NCBI GenBank assembly: GCA_030549495.1
Contig: JAUIRK010000235.1
Location: forward strand, 372,001 to 436,000
Origin: Nectonema munidae
Lineage: Eukaryota > Nematomorpha > Nectonematoida > Nectonematidae
DNA: 64,000 nt
Reading direction: 5' to 3'
The notes under the pieces were generated by a model. The model had not been told where the DNA came from and searched no databases. It worked only from the letters and a program-made list of their open reading frames with translations. Position numbers and translations under genes: made by a program. Below are positions 37,801 to 43,349 of the stretch, piece by piece; the stretch's first letter is position 1, and each line of letters begins with the position of its first letter.

Positions 37801-40800
37801 TGAGTTGCCACCTTTGCCCTTTATTTTAGGTGCATTCTCGGTGAAATGTTCACGAAGAAGCCTTTGTTTCAAGCAAGCACTGAAGTGATGCAGTTGGATG
37901 TGATTAGTCGGCTGTGTGGCTCGCCCAATCCCATTGTTTGGCCAACAGTCACCAATCTGCCCTTCTTCCAAACCCTCAAGCCAAAAAAAATGTACACGCG
38001 TAGACTCAAAGAAAATCTCGCCACCTAGTAAGCAACCTACTAACAAATAAATATAAACTTATTTATTTCAAAGGAAAATTATATTGGAGGCGGTTGTTTA
38101 CACCAATTTCAAAGAACGAACTGCATCTTCTTATAGAGGCGCATGTTCTTTAACTTTTTCACACTCAAATGCACTCACTATATAGCTCATTTTGACTATT
38201 CACATTTTTCTCATTGGCAGGTTTTCAACCAATTTCTAAATGGGCCTTAACCCTTTTAGGGCCACAATTTGTAAGACTAAATCATGAGATTCTTGACGCA
38301 AACTTTCCTATTTATTTGTTTTAACAAATGTCACAAAAAAGACAGATAGGCATACATACATACATACATAGTGACATTAAACACCCATACACTGAAATTC
38401 TTCAATCTCAAAAACGTCGGTATACCCACCACATGCCCCATAAAATTAAAATCGCCATTTTTAAGTAGTATAAAACTCATTGAAATTTATTATTGATTTT
38501 CTTATTTTATTTTTCAAGGTGCTAGGTAAACACGGTGTTAAATTGGCATTGAAAATTAAAGTCTGAAATTGTAGAAAAATAATTATGTCTTTTAAAAGAA
38601 CTTGATAAAGTCAAATGAATTGTTTGGGTGTTTACTTTAGATTAATTGAGACACTTTGTTAAATTGAGTATACAAACATATTAAAGGATTTTCGTACAAA
38701 AAAAAGAAAAACTCAGTCTTAGAAAATTCATACTCAGAAAACCTCGTCTCTCACTTAACTATATAGTTCTCGAATTTTAAACCACTAACCAACTAAATTA
38801 TTGATTGAATAACAAACTCTTTATTATAAAATTTTTCTAAAAAAGTTTTTTTGGGACCCAGTTTTGTGAGACCGAATTTTCTGGCCATCATTTTTCAAGT
38901 GTTGGAGAACAGAATTCATTCAAATATAATATTGATATAATAATAAGAAAAAACTATGCAATAAATAAAGATAGGTGTCTAAGAATTACATTGATGAGTA
39001 TGAAACAGATCTTTCCACACAATTCGTCTTTAACCCTTTCGTTACCAGTGTATCTTATATGATACATAAACAATTTTACATTTGTCTGCTTTTTCAGATA
39101 GATTTGTATATGAATCTTCTGCTTTTTAAAAATATCGTCTGATTTTACTGGTCACGAAAGGGTTAAAGTGCATTTTAAGCCAAAAATTTTATACAGAAAT
39201 AAAAAGCTACTATATGAGTTTAATATAACTATTGACACCTTAAAGATTTGTCTATACAGAAAGGAAGTAGTCATAAATTTTACCAAAATTATTGATAAAA
39301 AAAAATATTTGATGAAAAGTATGGGGCTGAATTTTTGATGATTTATTTTTTCATCCTGAAATGTAGTACTTTTCTAAAGGGTTTCTATCAATTCCTATGT
39401 TAATTGCAGTGTGTAAGAAAATACAAAAATGTTTAGGGAATACTTGATTAGCCCATTAAGTACCATAGAAATCAGACGATATCTAAAAAAACGCAGACGA
39501 TTTGTATTCAAAGTCATTGAAAAAAGCACACGAATATGAAATTTCTTATGTTTCCAAATGGGAACATTGGGACTTAATGGGTTAAAGAAGGCATTTGTTC
39601 GGAAATATATCGTCTTTTTTAATAAAGTGTTCCTTCACATCACATTGCCTGAAGTTTTAAGTAATTCTTTTGTTATTTATTACATTTTTATTTTCTTAAT
39701 AAAGTTTGTATATATTCATGCAAATAACGATATGTTATCTAATTTGCGAAATATTTCTTTCATCACCAACTTGTTTTAGTGTTCCAGAGAAGCCTGTGGA
39801 TCTGTTAGACAAAATGCTCGCTCTAGATCCCGCGAAACGCATCTCAACATCCAATGCCCTAAAACATTCATGGCTAAAGGAATTCCACCTTAACGAAATC
39901 CAGCCGCCCGAGTAACCTTAAATATGATATATACACGTGGGGCTGACAATTCGCTAACCTGACAAGTGTCGAACTGACGACGGTCAATTGAACGATCAAT
40001 ATCTAACAGATAATTTAGTTTATATATATATATATATAATACACACAAGACGTACTATCGGGCCGGAGCTTTAAATTTGCATGCTTTGAATGATGCTTGA
40101 TTCATTGATTGGATTGGTTTTTTTATTGAGCTACGAAACCTTCGCAATCCTTTTCCATGTGCACCCTTGAAGCCCGAACAAAAACGGTTCGACTTCAGAC
40201 TTGGAAGTCACCTTTGTGAAGCAATCCTTTTATAAATAGTAAAATATATTTTATATATAAAACACTGAATTTTTTTTGAATAAACTAACTGCCGCTTAGA
40301 GATTGTTCAAATTTTAATATCACATAGAAGGAATATGTCTTGTTTTACAAGATTCTGACGTAAAACATAAGCTTTTGTAGTGGGGGTAGAGCTTTCAGAT
40401 TTTGGCATTATCAAACCCGGAGAAAAATGGGATTGAAGAAAGTTAAGAACAAAAATTATATTTCTTACAAAAATAATTAATACGAAAAAAAAACTTTATT
40501 AAACGGTAAAAAAGAGATAAACAATCACACGCATTTGGAGCCAAAAATTTTGTAAACGTTATTTTTGGTTAGGGCTAATCCTAACCTTTGGTCATTAAAA
40601 CAATAAAATTTATTTCTTCATTTAGTTTTATGTCCTATTTTTGTCTAATAATAATTAAAATGTCTAAAAAGTTTTTAATCCTTGAAACAAGTAAAAAAAA
40701 GTTTTCTGAAAAAATCAAAATGGAATATATTTCACGGAAAAAACTATGATATGATACATTAGAAAATGTATTGCAAGATTTCAAAAATAACAATTGCTGG

Positions 40801-42986
40801 AAAATGTTTTCTTTTGCATTGATAAAACTCCTTATGAATTATTTATTCAAATACTCGCAGTGGATTATATAAATTATTTAGCTGCTATGACAAATTTATA
40901 TGCTAAACAAAACTTTCTAGATTTACTACAACTTCTGATTAACTTAAGTTTTTGTTATTGTGAGTTTTTTCTGATGACTTGAGTATATATGATGAGATGG
41001 TAACTTACTATGGGCATCATACCTTCAAAATGTTTAAGCGAAGAAAGCCGATTCGTTTTGGGTACAAGATTTAGATTATGTGTAATCCTGAAGGGTACCA
41101 TTTTTCAATGGAAATTTATAGAGGTGCCTAAGATGATAATAAATATAAATAAATCTTCCACTTGGAACAAAAGTTGTTAAAAGTTTAATTTCAGTTATAA
41201 ATAAACCAGAAAATCACAATCTTTATTTTGACCACTTTTTTCATTATATGATCTTGTTTTATATTTATCAAGCTTAATCAAGTCTTAATCTTTCTCTTTG
41301 TGCTCAGTAAAGAAAACATTTTCTTGCATTTAAGTTTGCCCTCAAATCAGGACTGCCATGAAATGTGGAGTAAAATGCGAAAGAAGAACTCCCGCAACAC
41401 CTTTCAGTCAACATCTGCAGTCTCCTTTGCAAACAAGCCAAACAACAGCATTAACAATTCCAATTCAAACACTAATAATATTAGTGTTCATACGCAACAA
41501 CAGCAATCGCGTATGAATAACACCAAACCTCCACTCTCTTTGCCACATGCCCACAAAAATTACCCACCTTCATCAAACACTCTTCCAAATCTTCCTTCAT
41601 CAGCACTCTCTCATCCTATCTCGCGCCAAAACAACCACATTTCAAATTCCAATAAAACAGACAGTAGCAAAAACTGCGCCAATATATCCCAAAACCAACT
41701 ATCCAATCACCAACCCTTACTTGTAAGATATATATTTTAACATCATACATACAGCATGGGCAGTTTAGCTATAAAGGATTTATTCCACTATGTCTGGTCT
41801 AATAAGATGGCTAATGCCGTTTACTTTGTCTTGATTTGAGAAATTGAGGTTTCTTTTAACTCATTTGTTTATATCATTTTGCGAAAATAAAGTTTTTCCA
41901 TCCCAAAAGATCTCTTGAGCATGTGTGTGTTTGCATGTTCGGGTGGTTAAAAGATATACGAAATTTTGGCAATTAAAAAAAATTAATCTCCGAAATACAT
42001 TTTTGGGGAATCACATAATTCTTAGGTGGATAAGTCTGTAAAAAGTTGAATTTCTCTGCAATCTTTTACAATATATAATACACTTAAAATTTTTTAAGAT
42101 TTTCTTCATGTTATCAAATTTGGAATCGGATAACCTTTTTATCACTAGGAAAGTCAAAATTTTTTACCAAGAAACTATTGGGTTGTATACAAGACCAATA
42201 TAAAAGTTGAATATTCTAGATACTGTGTTTCGATACTCGAGGTCTTGAGTTGGATTCAGCATCAAGCCTTCTTTCCTTACAGTTCTATACAAGCGGCATA
42301 AGTGTGTCTTCTTGATGAAAACATCCGAAGGTACCTTTATTCAACTATCCGTAGTGCTGAAGTGTCAAAATATATACTATTTTGACTCTAAAAAGAAAGT
42401 TGCGGTGATACAAGGAAGATGCTATATTGCGTTGAAATAAACGTTGCATTTTATTTTATGCCTCACTATCCAACTGCTTAAGTAACATGTGTTAAATATG
42501 TTTTATGTTTAGACAAGTGCTTGTATTGGCAGTGAAGCAACAGTTAATGCTGTCCTTTCAACACCTCAAGCCCTTCAGTCAACTTCCCAACTAGACTCCA
42601 TCGTCCAGTTGATCAACTCGCGCAGCTTAGCCGAGTTGGCGCTAATGATGAACATCAAGCTTGATGACGCCACCTGCCAACAACTTAGCTCCATAAATTG
42701 CCGAGATTTGTTGGCTTCCACTATCACCGATATTCATAAAAGGCAAAAAGATTCCTCCTCCTCTCTAGACACGCAGTCACGGTCTTCTTCATCTGAATCT
42801 CTGACTAATACGAGCCTTTCCTCCCTCAACTGCCTTCAAAAGTACTTGATATCCTTACTCTCGAAAACGTCTCCCCAATCCTCCAACAATCTTTCATCAT
42901 CATCACCCTCTTTCCACTCCATTCTCAACAAAAATTTCAAAGATTCTTCTTCTGCCAACTCACACAATCAGAAGTTTGGGAGTTAG
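10521..42986 (+). CDS. CDK12: CDK12/CDK13-type transcription elongation kinase (12 exons)
   Basis: CDK12 and CDK13 pair with cyclin K in the nucleus and phosphorylate the RNA polymerase II C-terminal domain; that role is family knowledge. Exons: 10521-10870, 10926-11210, 16133-16493, 17964-18214, 23016-23137, 28051-28296, 32065-32257, 33992-34147, 37830-38027, 39780-39911, 41335-41722, 42513-42986. Phases agree throughout, giving 3156 bases and 1051 residues. Residues 1-416 are Lys/Ser-rich, then Pro/acidic. The kinase domain (about 434-750) has GEGTYGQV (441-448), K463, PITAVRE (475-481), HRD (590-592), DFG (610-612) and [12 protein letters not shown] with T630. The conserved tail [15 protein letters not shown] follows. 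The C-terminus contains a helix-like [20 protein letters not shown] similar to human CDK12. A possible AATAAA lies at 43247-43252. Upstream of the ATG the frame is open back to a TTTCAG at 10492-10497, so an earlier coding exon is possible. Human CDK12 is longer (about 1490). Confidence 0.92.
10926..11210 (+). CDS. CDK12: CDK12 exon 2: basic region and coiled helix
   Basis: Acceptor TTTTATAG. Encodes [20 protein letters not shown] and a charged helix [20 protein letters not shown] that ends KKSEPKR. The only phase-compatible donor seen is the weak AAAAG|GTTTTT, joining to AGA in exon 3. The 3' boundary is therefore less certain than the others. Confidence 0.65.
11765..11945 (-). mobile_element. 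old tRNA-derived SINE (family 2)
   Basis: On the minus strand: an A-box-like TTAGATACTGGG, a B-box-like GGGTGCGATCCTC, then a body with TAGATACAAGCC and TTTGTCTTCAGGATC, ending near TTTATTCAGAAG. The same order of landmarks recurs at 42215-42350 and 17405-17560. It lies in kinase intron 2. No target duplication was found. Confidence 0.5.
12733..12868 (+). mobile_element. piggyBac-type MITE, copy 1
   Basis: TTAA|CCCATTAAGT at the left and ACTTAATGGG|TTAA at the right form a perfect 10-bp terminal inverted repeat flanked by TTAA, the piggyBac target. The interior has CAGACGATATCTAAAAAAAC, a second CAGACGATTTATATTC and a GCAGACGAAG motif. It lies in kinase intron 2. Confidence 0.9.
13700..14104 (-). 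mobile_element. hAT relic, N-terminal/first catalytic region
   Basis: The minus frame at 13907-14104 reads [17 protein letters not shown] and then [17 protein letters not shown]. This matches the pre-catalytic helix and the D(E)xTD motif of Buster-type hAT transposases (usual form LDESTD). Degenerate continuation reaches about 13700. It is a short, old fragment in kinase intron 2. Confidence 0.55.
14155..14550 (-). mobile_element. probable hAT C-terminal fragment
   Basis: A minus-strand frame at about 14165-14350 reads [20 protein letters not shown] and then SSDS, a stop and ERWF. This looks like the hAT dimerisation motif (FPxLSKL...LSxPHSxAxxER). It lies 5' of the neighbouring N-terminal fragment on the same strand, so the two are not one collinear element. 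The call is weak. Confidence 0.35.
15043..15180 (+). mobile_element. piggyBac-type MITE, copy 2
   Basis: Left end TTAACCCATTTAAGACCAAG, right end TTGGTCGTAAATGGGTTAT. The terminal repeats are imperfect and the right TTAA has decayed to TTAT. The interior is nearly identical to copies 3 and 4 (GCAGACGATATC, GCAGACGATTTATATTC, GCAGACGAAGATG). It lies in kinase intron 2. Confidence 0.88.
16133..16493 (+). CDS. CDK12: CDK12 exon 3: Pro/Ser/Thr-rich segment
   Basis: Acceptor ATTTGACAG. Encodes about 120 residues, including [19 protein letters not shown], which resembles the proline-rich region with an LPGDD motif ahead of the human CDK12 kinase domain, and a [10 protein letters not shown] tract. 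The donor is ACAA|GTAGAT in phase 0. Support is compositional plus phase agreement on both sides. Confidence 0.72.
17405..17560 (-). mobile_element. old tRNA-derived SINE (family 2)
   Basis: On the minus strand a near-perfect B-box GGGTTCGAATCCC is followed by a body with GATACAAG and GGCTTCTTGGTGAAAAGACA. This parallels the family 2 copies at 42215 and 11765. It lies in kinase intron 3. Confidence 0.5.
17964..18214 (+). CDS. CDK12: CDK12 exon 4: acidic/proline linker
   Basis: Encodes [20 protein letters not shown] and a basic end [10 protein letters not shown], matching in order the LPLPPLLPGDDD and basic segments that precede the human CDK12 kinase domain. The start is uncertain: an acceptor 15 bases upstream (17949) would keep the frame. 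The donor is ATAA|GTAACG, joining in phase to exon 5. Confidence 0.78.
18625..18760 (+). mobile_element. piggyBac-type MITE, copy 3
   Basis: Starts TTAGCCCATTTAAGACCAAG and ends GTAAATGGCTTAA. One TTAA and one terminal base have decayed. The interior matches copy 2 except for a two-base loss in the first GCAGACGATATC motif. It lies in kinase intron 4. Confidence 0.88.
19376..19790. repeat. imperfect inverted repeat (fold-back)
   Basis: The left arm (19376-19462) carries ACATTTGACCGAATGGGCAT and ATTTCACCGAAAATGTAAAT. The right arm (about 19720-19790) carries their inverse: TGTACATTTTTCGGTGAAAT, then GTCCATTCGGCCAAATATCC. Repeated (T/A)TTCGGNNAAAT(G) units within the arms suggest the terminal arrays of a DNA transposon. 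No coding frame is seen between the arms. Confidence 0.5.
20030..21780 (-). mobile_element. piggyBac transposon relic B
   Basis: The minus-strand pieces are in transposase order. An acidic N-terminus (GEDSGSEE) is near 21610. The core at 20858-21205 has [20 protein letters not shown] and a catalytic-Asp region [20 protein letters not shown] followed by GKPHRMGYK. Then comes [20 protein letters not shown] with KKWYMP at 20374-20559, and the Cys-rich C-terminus with [16 protein letters not shown] at 20121-20360. Several frames and stops separate them. The 3' end near 20034-20068 has a palindrome GACGTCTCTTATATGAGACG. It lies in kinase intron 4 and is clearly dead. Confidence 0.85.
21902..22049 (+). 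mobile_element. piggyBac-type MITE, copy 4
   Basis: The right end GGGCGTAATGGG|TTAA is well kept. The left end is altered (TAAACCCGTATACGAACGG), about 11 bases longer than in copy 2. The interior has the three GCAGACGA motifs. It lies in kinase intron 4, just beyond the piggyBac relic. Confidence 0.85.
22441..22745 (+). repeat. minisatellite, about 77-bp unit, 4 copies
   Basis: Units start near 22442, 22519, 22594 and 22670. Units 3 and 4 are almost identical (ATATGACTGAAATATGTCTA...CTTCTCGAAAAGACACCTG). Units 1 and 2 match each other (ATGTATGCAGGGA) and are more distant from 3 and 4. It lies upstream of the first kinase-domain exon. Confidence 0.8.
23016..23137 (+). CDS. CDK12: CDK12 exon 5: start of kinase domain, Gly loop
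   Basis: Acceptor TTTGCTAG, donor AACTG|GTATGC. Encodes [20 protein letters not shown], then [12 protein letters not shown]: the domain entry and glycine-rich loop GEGTYGQV, matching the human [20 protein letters not shown] segment. Confidence 0.95.
24327..24369. repeat. short perfect-arm hairpin
   Basis: AAAAGAGTGACAAAA and TTTTGTCACTCTTTT are inverse complements separated by about 13 bases. It is inside kinase intron 5. The surrounding stretch from 23140 to 25580 shows nothing else that I can identify. Confidence 0.6.
25586..25763. mobile_element. piggyBac-type MITE pair, head to head (copy 5)
   Basis: Left arm ATCGTCTGCTTTACATTAGA and right arm CAGACGACATCTAATGTAAA with AGCAGAAGAT are inverse complements around a TTACCC-type end near 25640. 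The right half resembles the inverse of copy 6 (CAGTAAAATCAGACGA, then AGCAGAAGAT) and ends GGG|TTAA at about 25763. It looks like two diverged copies in opposite orientation. Confidence 0.6.
25870..26420 (+). mobile_element. hAT relic, RW region
   Basis: The frame at 25934-26116 reads [20 protein letters not shown] and then [11 protein letters not shown]. This is the conserved HxxVRWLSxGK...LAYLxDxF block of Buster/GTF2IRD2-type hAT transposases. About 26290-26410 gives [20 protein letters not shown] and [14 protein letters not shown] in another frame. There are several breaks. It lies in kinase intron 5. Confidence 0.75.
28051..28296 (+). CDS. CDK12: CDK12 exon 6: catalytic Lys and C-helix, Asn-rich insert
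   Basis: Acceptor TTTTGACAG, donor CTAA|GTAATC. Encodes [20 protein letters not shown], then [16 protein letters not shown]. Then, where human CDK12 has about 16 residues (TDKQDALDFKKDKGA), it has roughly 37 (503-539) with five Asn in a row and several acidic residues. The donor is the one that joins in phase to exon 7. Confidence 0.93.
29390..29950 (+). mobile_element. probable hAT relic (N-terminal part)
   Basis: A plus-strand frame near 29758-29840 reads [20 protein letters not shown] and then IQLELVCG. This resembles the ASYxVAxxIAKxKKPHTIGExLI segment of Buster hAT transposases. The sequence before it may hold the decayed BED finger and linker. It lies in kinase intron 6 and is heavily diverged. 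Confidence 0.4.
30118..30200 (+). mobile_element. possible SINE family 2 fragment
   Basis: TTGACTAGACGCCAAGCTTA followed by CTTGAGTTAGAATCCACGAG aligns loosely with the tRNA-like head of the 42215 copy. It is too diverged for certainty. Confidence 0.25.
30630..30895 (+). repeat. minisatellite, about 83-bp unit, 3 copies
   Basis: The string GATTACTTTTGTGACCAT(T/C)CAC starts at 30665, 30776 and 30859. Each is followed by TTTGAGACAAGGGAAGTGTA in the first two units, then CATTTTTCAGATAC. A 28-base internal duplication lengthens the first interval. The repeats keep one frame open (peptide unit [20 protein letters not shown]), which I regard as a by-product of the unit length. It lies in kinase intron 6. 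Confidence 0.85.
30986..31383. mobile_element. non-autonomous hAT element with 8-bp duplication
   Basis: The ends CAGGGGCCGGGAACC and GGTTCCCGACCCCTG are a 15-bp inverted repeat with one mismatch. They are flanked by exact duplications ATCTATAC at 30978-30985 and 31384-31391. The interior has subterminal GAGCC repeats and no transposase. It is 398 bp long, in kinase intron 6. Confidence 0.93.
32065..32257 (+). CDS. CDK12: CDK12 exon 7: hinge and catalytic loop
   Basis: Acceptor GTGATTTAG, donor AACAA|GTATGC. Encodes [20 protein letters not shown] through [20 protein letters not shown] is residues 590-592; human CDK12 has HRDIKCSN, so the Cys is Gly here. Confidence 0.96.
32640..32715 (+). 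other. tRNA-like B-box fragment
   Basis: A GGGTTCGAGGTC box with CATCATCTGGCAGAGATAT ahead of it looks like a tRNA-derived head. No cloverleaf or body could be confirmed. It lies in kinase intron 7; the rest of 32720-33990 shows nothing recognisable. Confidence 0.25.
33992..34147 (+). CDS. CDK12: CDK12 exon 8: DFG and activation loop
   Basis: Acceptor ACTTTTCAG, donor TTGGG|GTATGC. Encodes [20 protein letters not shown], then [20 protein letters not shown] and [13 protein letters not shown]630 in KVITLW is the T-loop Thr position. The real frame differs from a longer open frame that starts at 34015. Confidence 0.96.
34557..35199 (-). mobile_element. deleted Buster-type hAT element
   Basis: The ends AGTGGTTCTTAACC and GGTTAAGAACCACC are inverted repeats. 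CACTAGGT/CACTAGGC at 34549-34556 and 35200-35207 are near-exact 8-bp duplications. The minus frame at 34684-35013 encodes the hAT C-terminal region: [20 protein letters not shown], then [20 protein letters not shown]. Only the C-terminus survives. It is 643 bp long, in kinase intron 8. Confidence 0.85.
36330..36407. mobile_element. possible pogo/Tigger-like right end
   Basis: Read inward from 36407: AGTCAGGACTCGTTTATCCG, then CGTATTCCCATTATCCGAAC. This resembles pogo-type terminal repeats. No left partner or transposase was found. A related end (CAGTCAGACCTTTTATTCGA, read inward) finishes near 13492. Confidence 0.3.
36420..36770. other. GC-richer block of unknown origin
   Basis: This stretch in kinase intron 8 is visibly richer in G and C than its surroundings. 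It has fairly long open runs on both strands, for example minus [21 protein letters not shown] did not recognise a family. It may be a diverged transposon fragment. Confidence 0.3.
37468..37672. repeat. long imperfect hairpin in intron 8
   Basis: The left arm (37468-37550) runs CTTATTCAGGTAAA...CTAAATGCC...AACAAGGAACAGAGAGTG...AAGAAGAATATA. The right arm (37586-37672) is its inverse complement with scattered mismatches and small gaps. The best part, AACAAGGAACAGAGAGTGA with AAGAAGAATATA, is nearly exact. The loop is about 35 bases. It could be a fold-back MITE or a hairpin transcript. Confidence 0.85.
37830..38027 (+). CDS. CDK12: CDK12 exon 9: C-lobe
   Basis: Acceptor TTATTTTAG, donor CCTA|GTAAGC. 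Encodes [20 protein letters not shown], then [20 protein letters not shown] and [20 protein letters not shown]. It is closely collinear with human CDK12 through the RRRLREEF region. Confidence 0.96.
38344..38370. repeat. short ACAT-type microsatellite
   Basis: A GCATACATACATACATACAT run is visible in kinase intron 9. The rest of 38030-39030 shows no recognisable feature apart from a one-sided TTAACCCTTTTAGGGCC near 38248. Confidence 0.7.
39030..39166 (-). mobile_element. piggyBac-type MITE, copy 6 (subfamily 2)
   Basis: TTAA|CCCTTTCGTTACCAGT and ACTGGTCACGAAAGGG|TTAA give a 16-bp terminal inverted repeat with one mismatch and intact TTAA on both sides. The interior has ATCGTCTGATTTTACTGG, the inverse orientation of the CAGACGAT core in the other copies, and a GTATCTTATATGATAC palindrome near the left end. 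It lies in kinase intron 9. Confidence 0.9.
39448..39585 (+). mobile_element. piggyBac-type MITE, copy 7
   Basis: Left TTAG|CCCATTAAGTACC, right GGGACTTAATGGG|TTAA. The terminal repeats match copy 1, making a subfamily distinct from copies 2-4. The three CAGACGA-type motifs are present, the last as GCACACGA. It lies in kinase intron 9. Confidence 0.9.
39780..39911 (+). CDS. CDK12: CDK12 exon 10: end of kinase domain
   Basis: Acceptor TTGTTTTAG, donor CCCGA|GTAACC. Encodes [20 protein letters not shown], then [20 protein letters not shown] and QPPE/D, matching human LLDHMLTLDPSKRCTAEQTL. Read without splicing it would stop at once; the donor removes that stop. Confidence 0.95.
40640..41160 (+). 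mobile_element. piggyBac transposon relic D
   Basis: The frame at 40794-40982 has [20 protein letters not shown] and then MTNLYAKQ, the start of the piggyBac transposase domain. About 40990-41105 gives [20 protein letters not shown] and IRFGYKI, the second catalytic region. The middle is missing between them. No ends were found. It lies in kinase intron 10. Confidence 0.75.
41335..41722 (+). CDS. CDK12: CDK12 exon 11: post-kinase tail, Asn/Ser-rich
   Basis: The acceptor GCATTTAAG is chosen because it gives [21 protein letters not shown], which aligns with human [20 protein letters not shown]. An upstream AG at 41307 would add nine residues not in the family. The rest is low-complexity Asn/Ser/Pro. 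Donor TTACTT|GTAAGA, phase 0. Confidence 0.88.
42215..42350 (+). mobile_element. old tRNA-derived SINE (family 2)
   Basis: Head: TAGATACTGTGTTTCGATAC followed by TTGAGTTGGATTC, A- and B-box-like but diverged. Body: CTATACAAGCGGCATAAG, GTCTTCTTGATGAAAACATC, then TTTATTCAACTATCC. These landmarks recur in the copies at 11765 and 17405. It lies in kinase intron 11. Confidence 0.5.
42513..42986 (+). CDS. CDK12: CDK12 exon 12: C-terminus
   Basis: Acceptor TATGTTTAG, phase 0. Encodes [20 protein letters not shown], then [20 protein letters not shown] and [20 protein letters not shown], a helix-rich stretch reminiscent of QMAQLLNIHSNPEMQQQL in human CDK12. A Ser-rich end stops at TAG. The 3' UTR probably runs to the AATAAA at 43247. 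Confidence 0.85.
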   Translation, partial: TSACIGSEATVNAVLSTPQALQSTSQLDSIVQLINSRSLAELALMMNIKLDDATCQQLSSINCRDLLASTITDIHKRQKDSSSSLDTQSRSSSSESLTNTSLSSLNCLQKYLISLLSKTSPQSSNNLSSSSPSFHSILNKNFKDSSSANSHNQKFGS

Positions 42987-43349
42987 TGAAGCGTTGCAAT
43001 TCATCAGCGCGGTCATTTTGCCTTACTAAAAGTTTTGGCATTATTCCTCTATATCCAATCCACTCCAGTGTTGTTTTCCCACGATTTTTCAATATAAGAA
43101 GAAAAGGAGGAAATGCAAAGAAGTGTTAGTACGCGTCTAAGTTGTTTTGCATATATGAACATTTTTGTTACTTCTTTATCTATATAAATTTATGTATATG
43201 TGTGTTCTTGAACATTGTCACAGACACACATACCTATTATTCTTATAATAAAATAATGATCAATTTTTTCCCTATAACATCATTTAATGTTTACAGTTTT
43301 GTTGTGGAGACAAGCGAACAAACATCATCATCCATTTGTCTCCAGGAGA

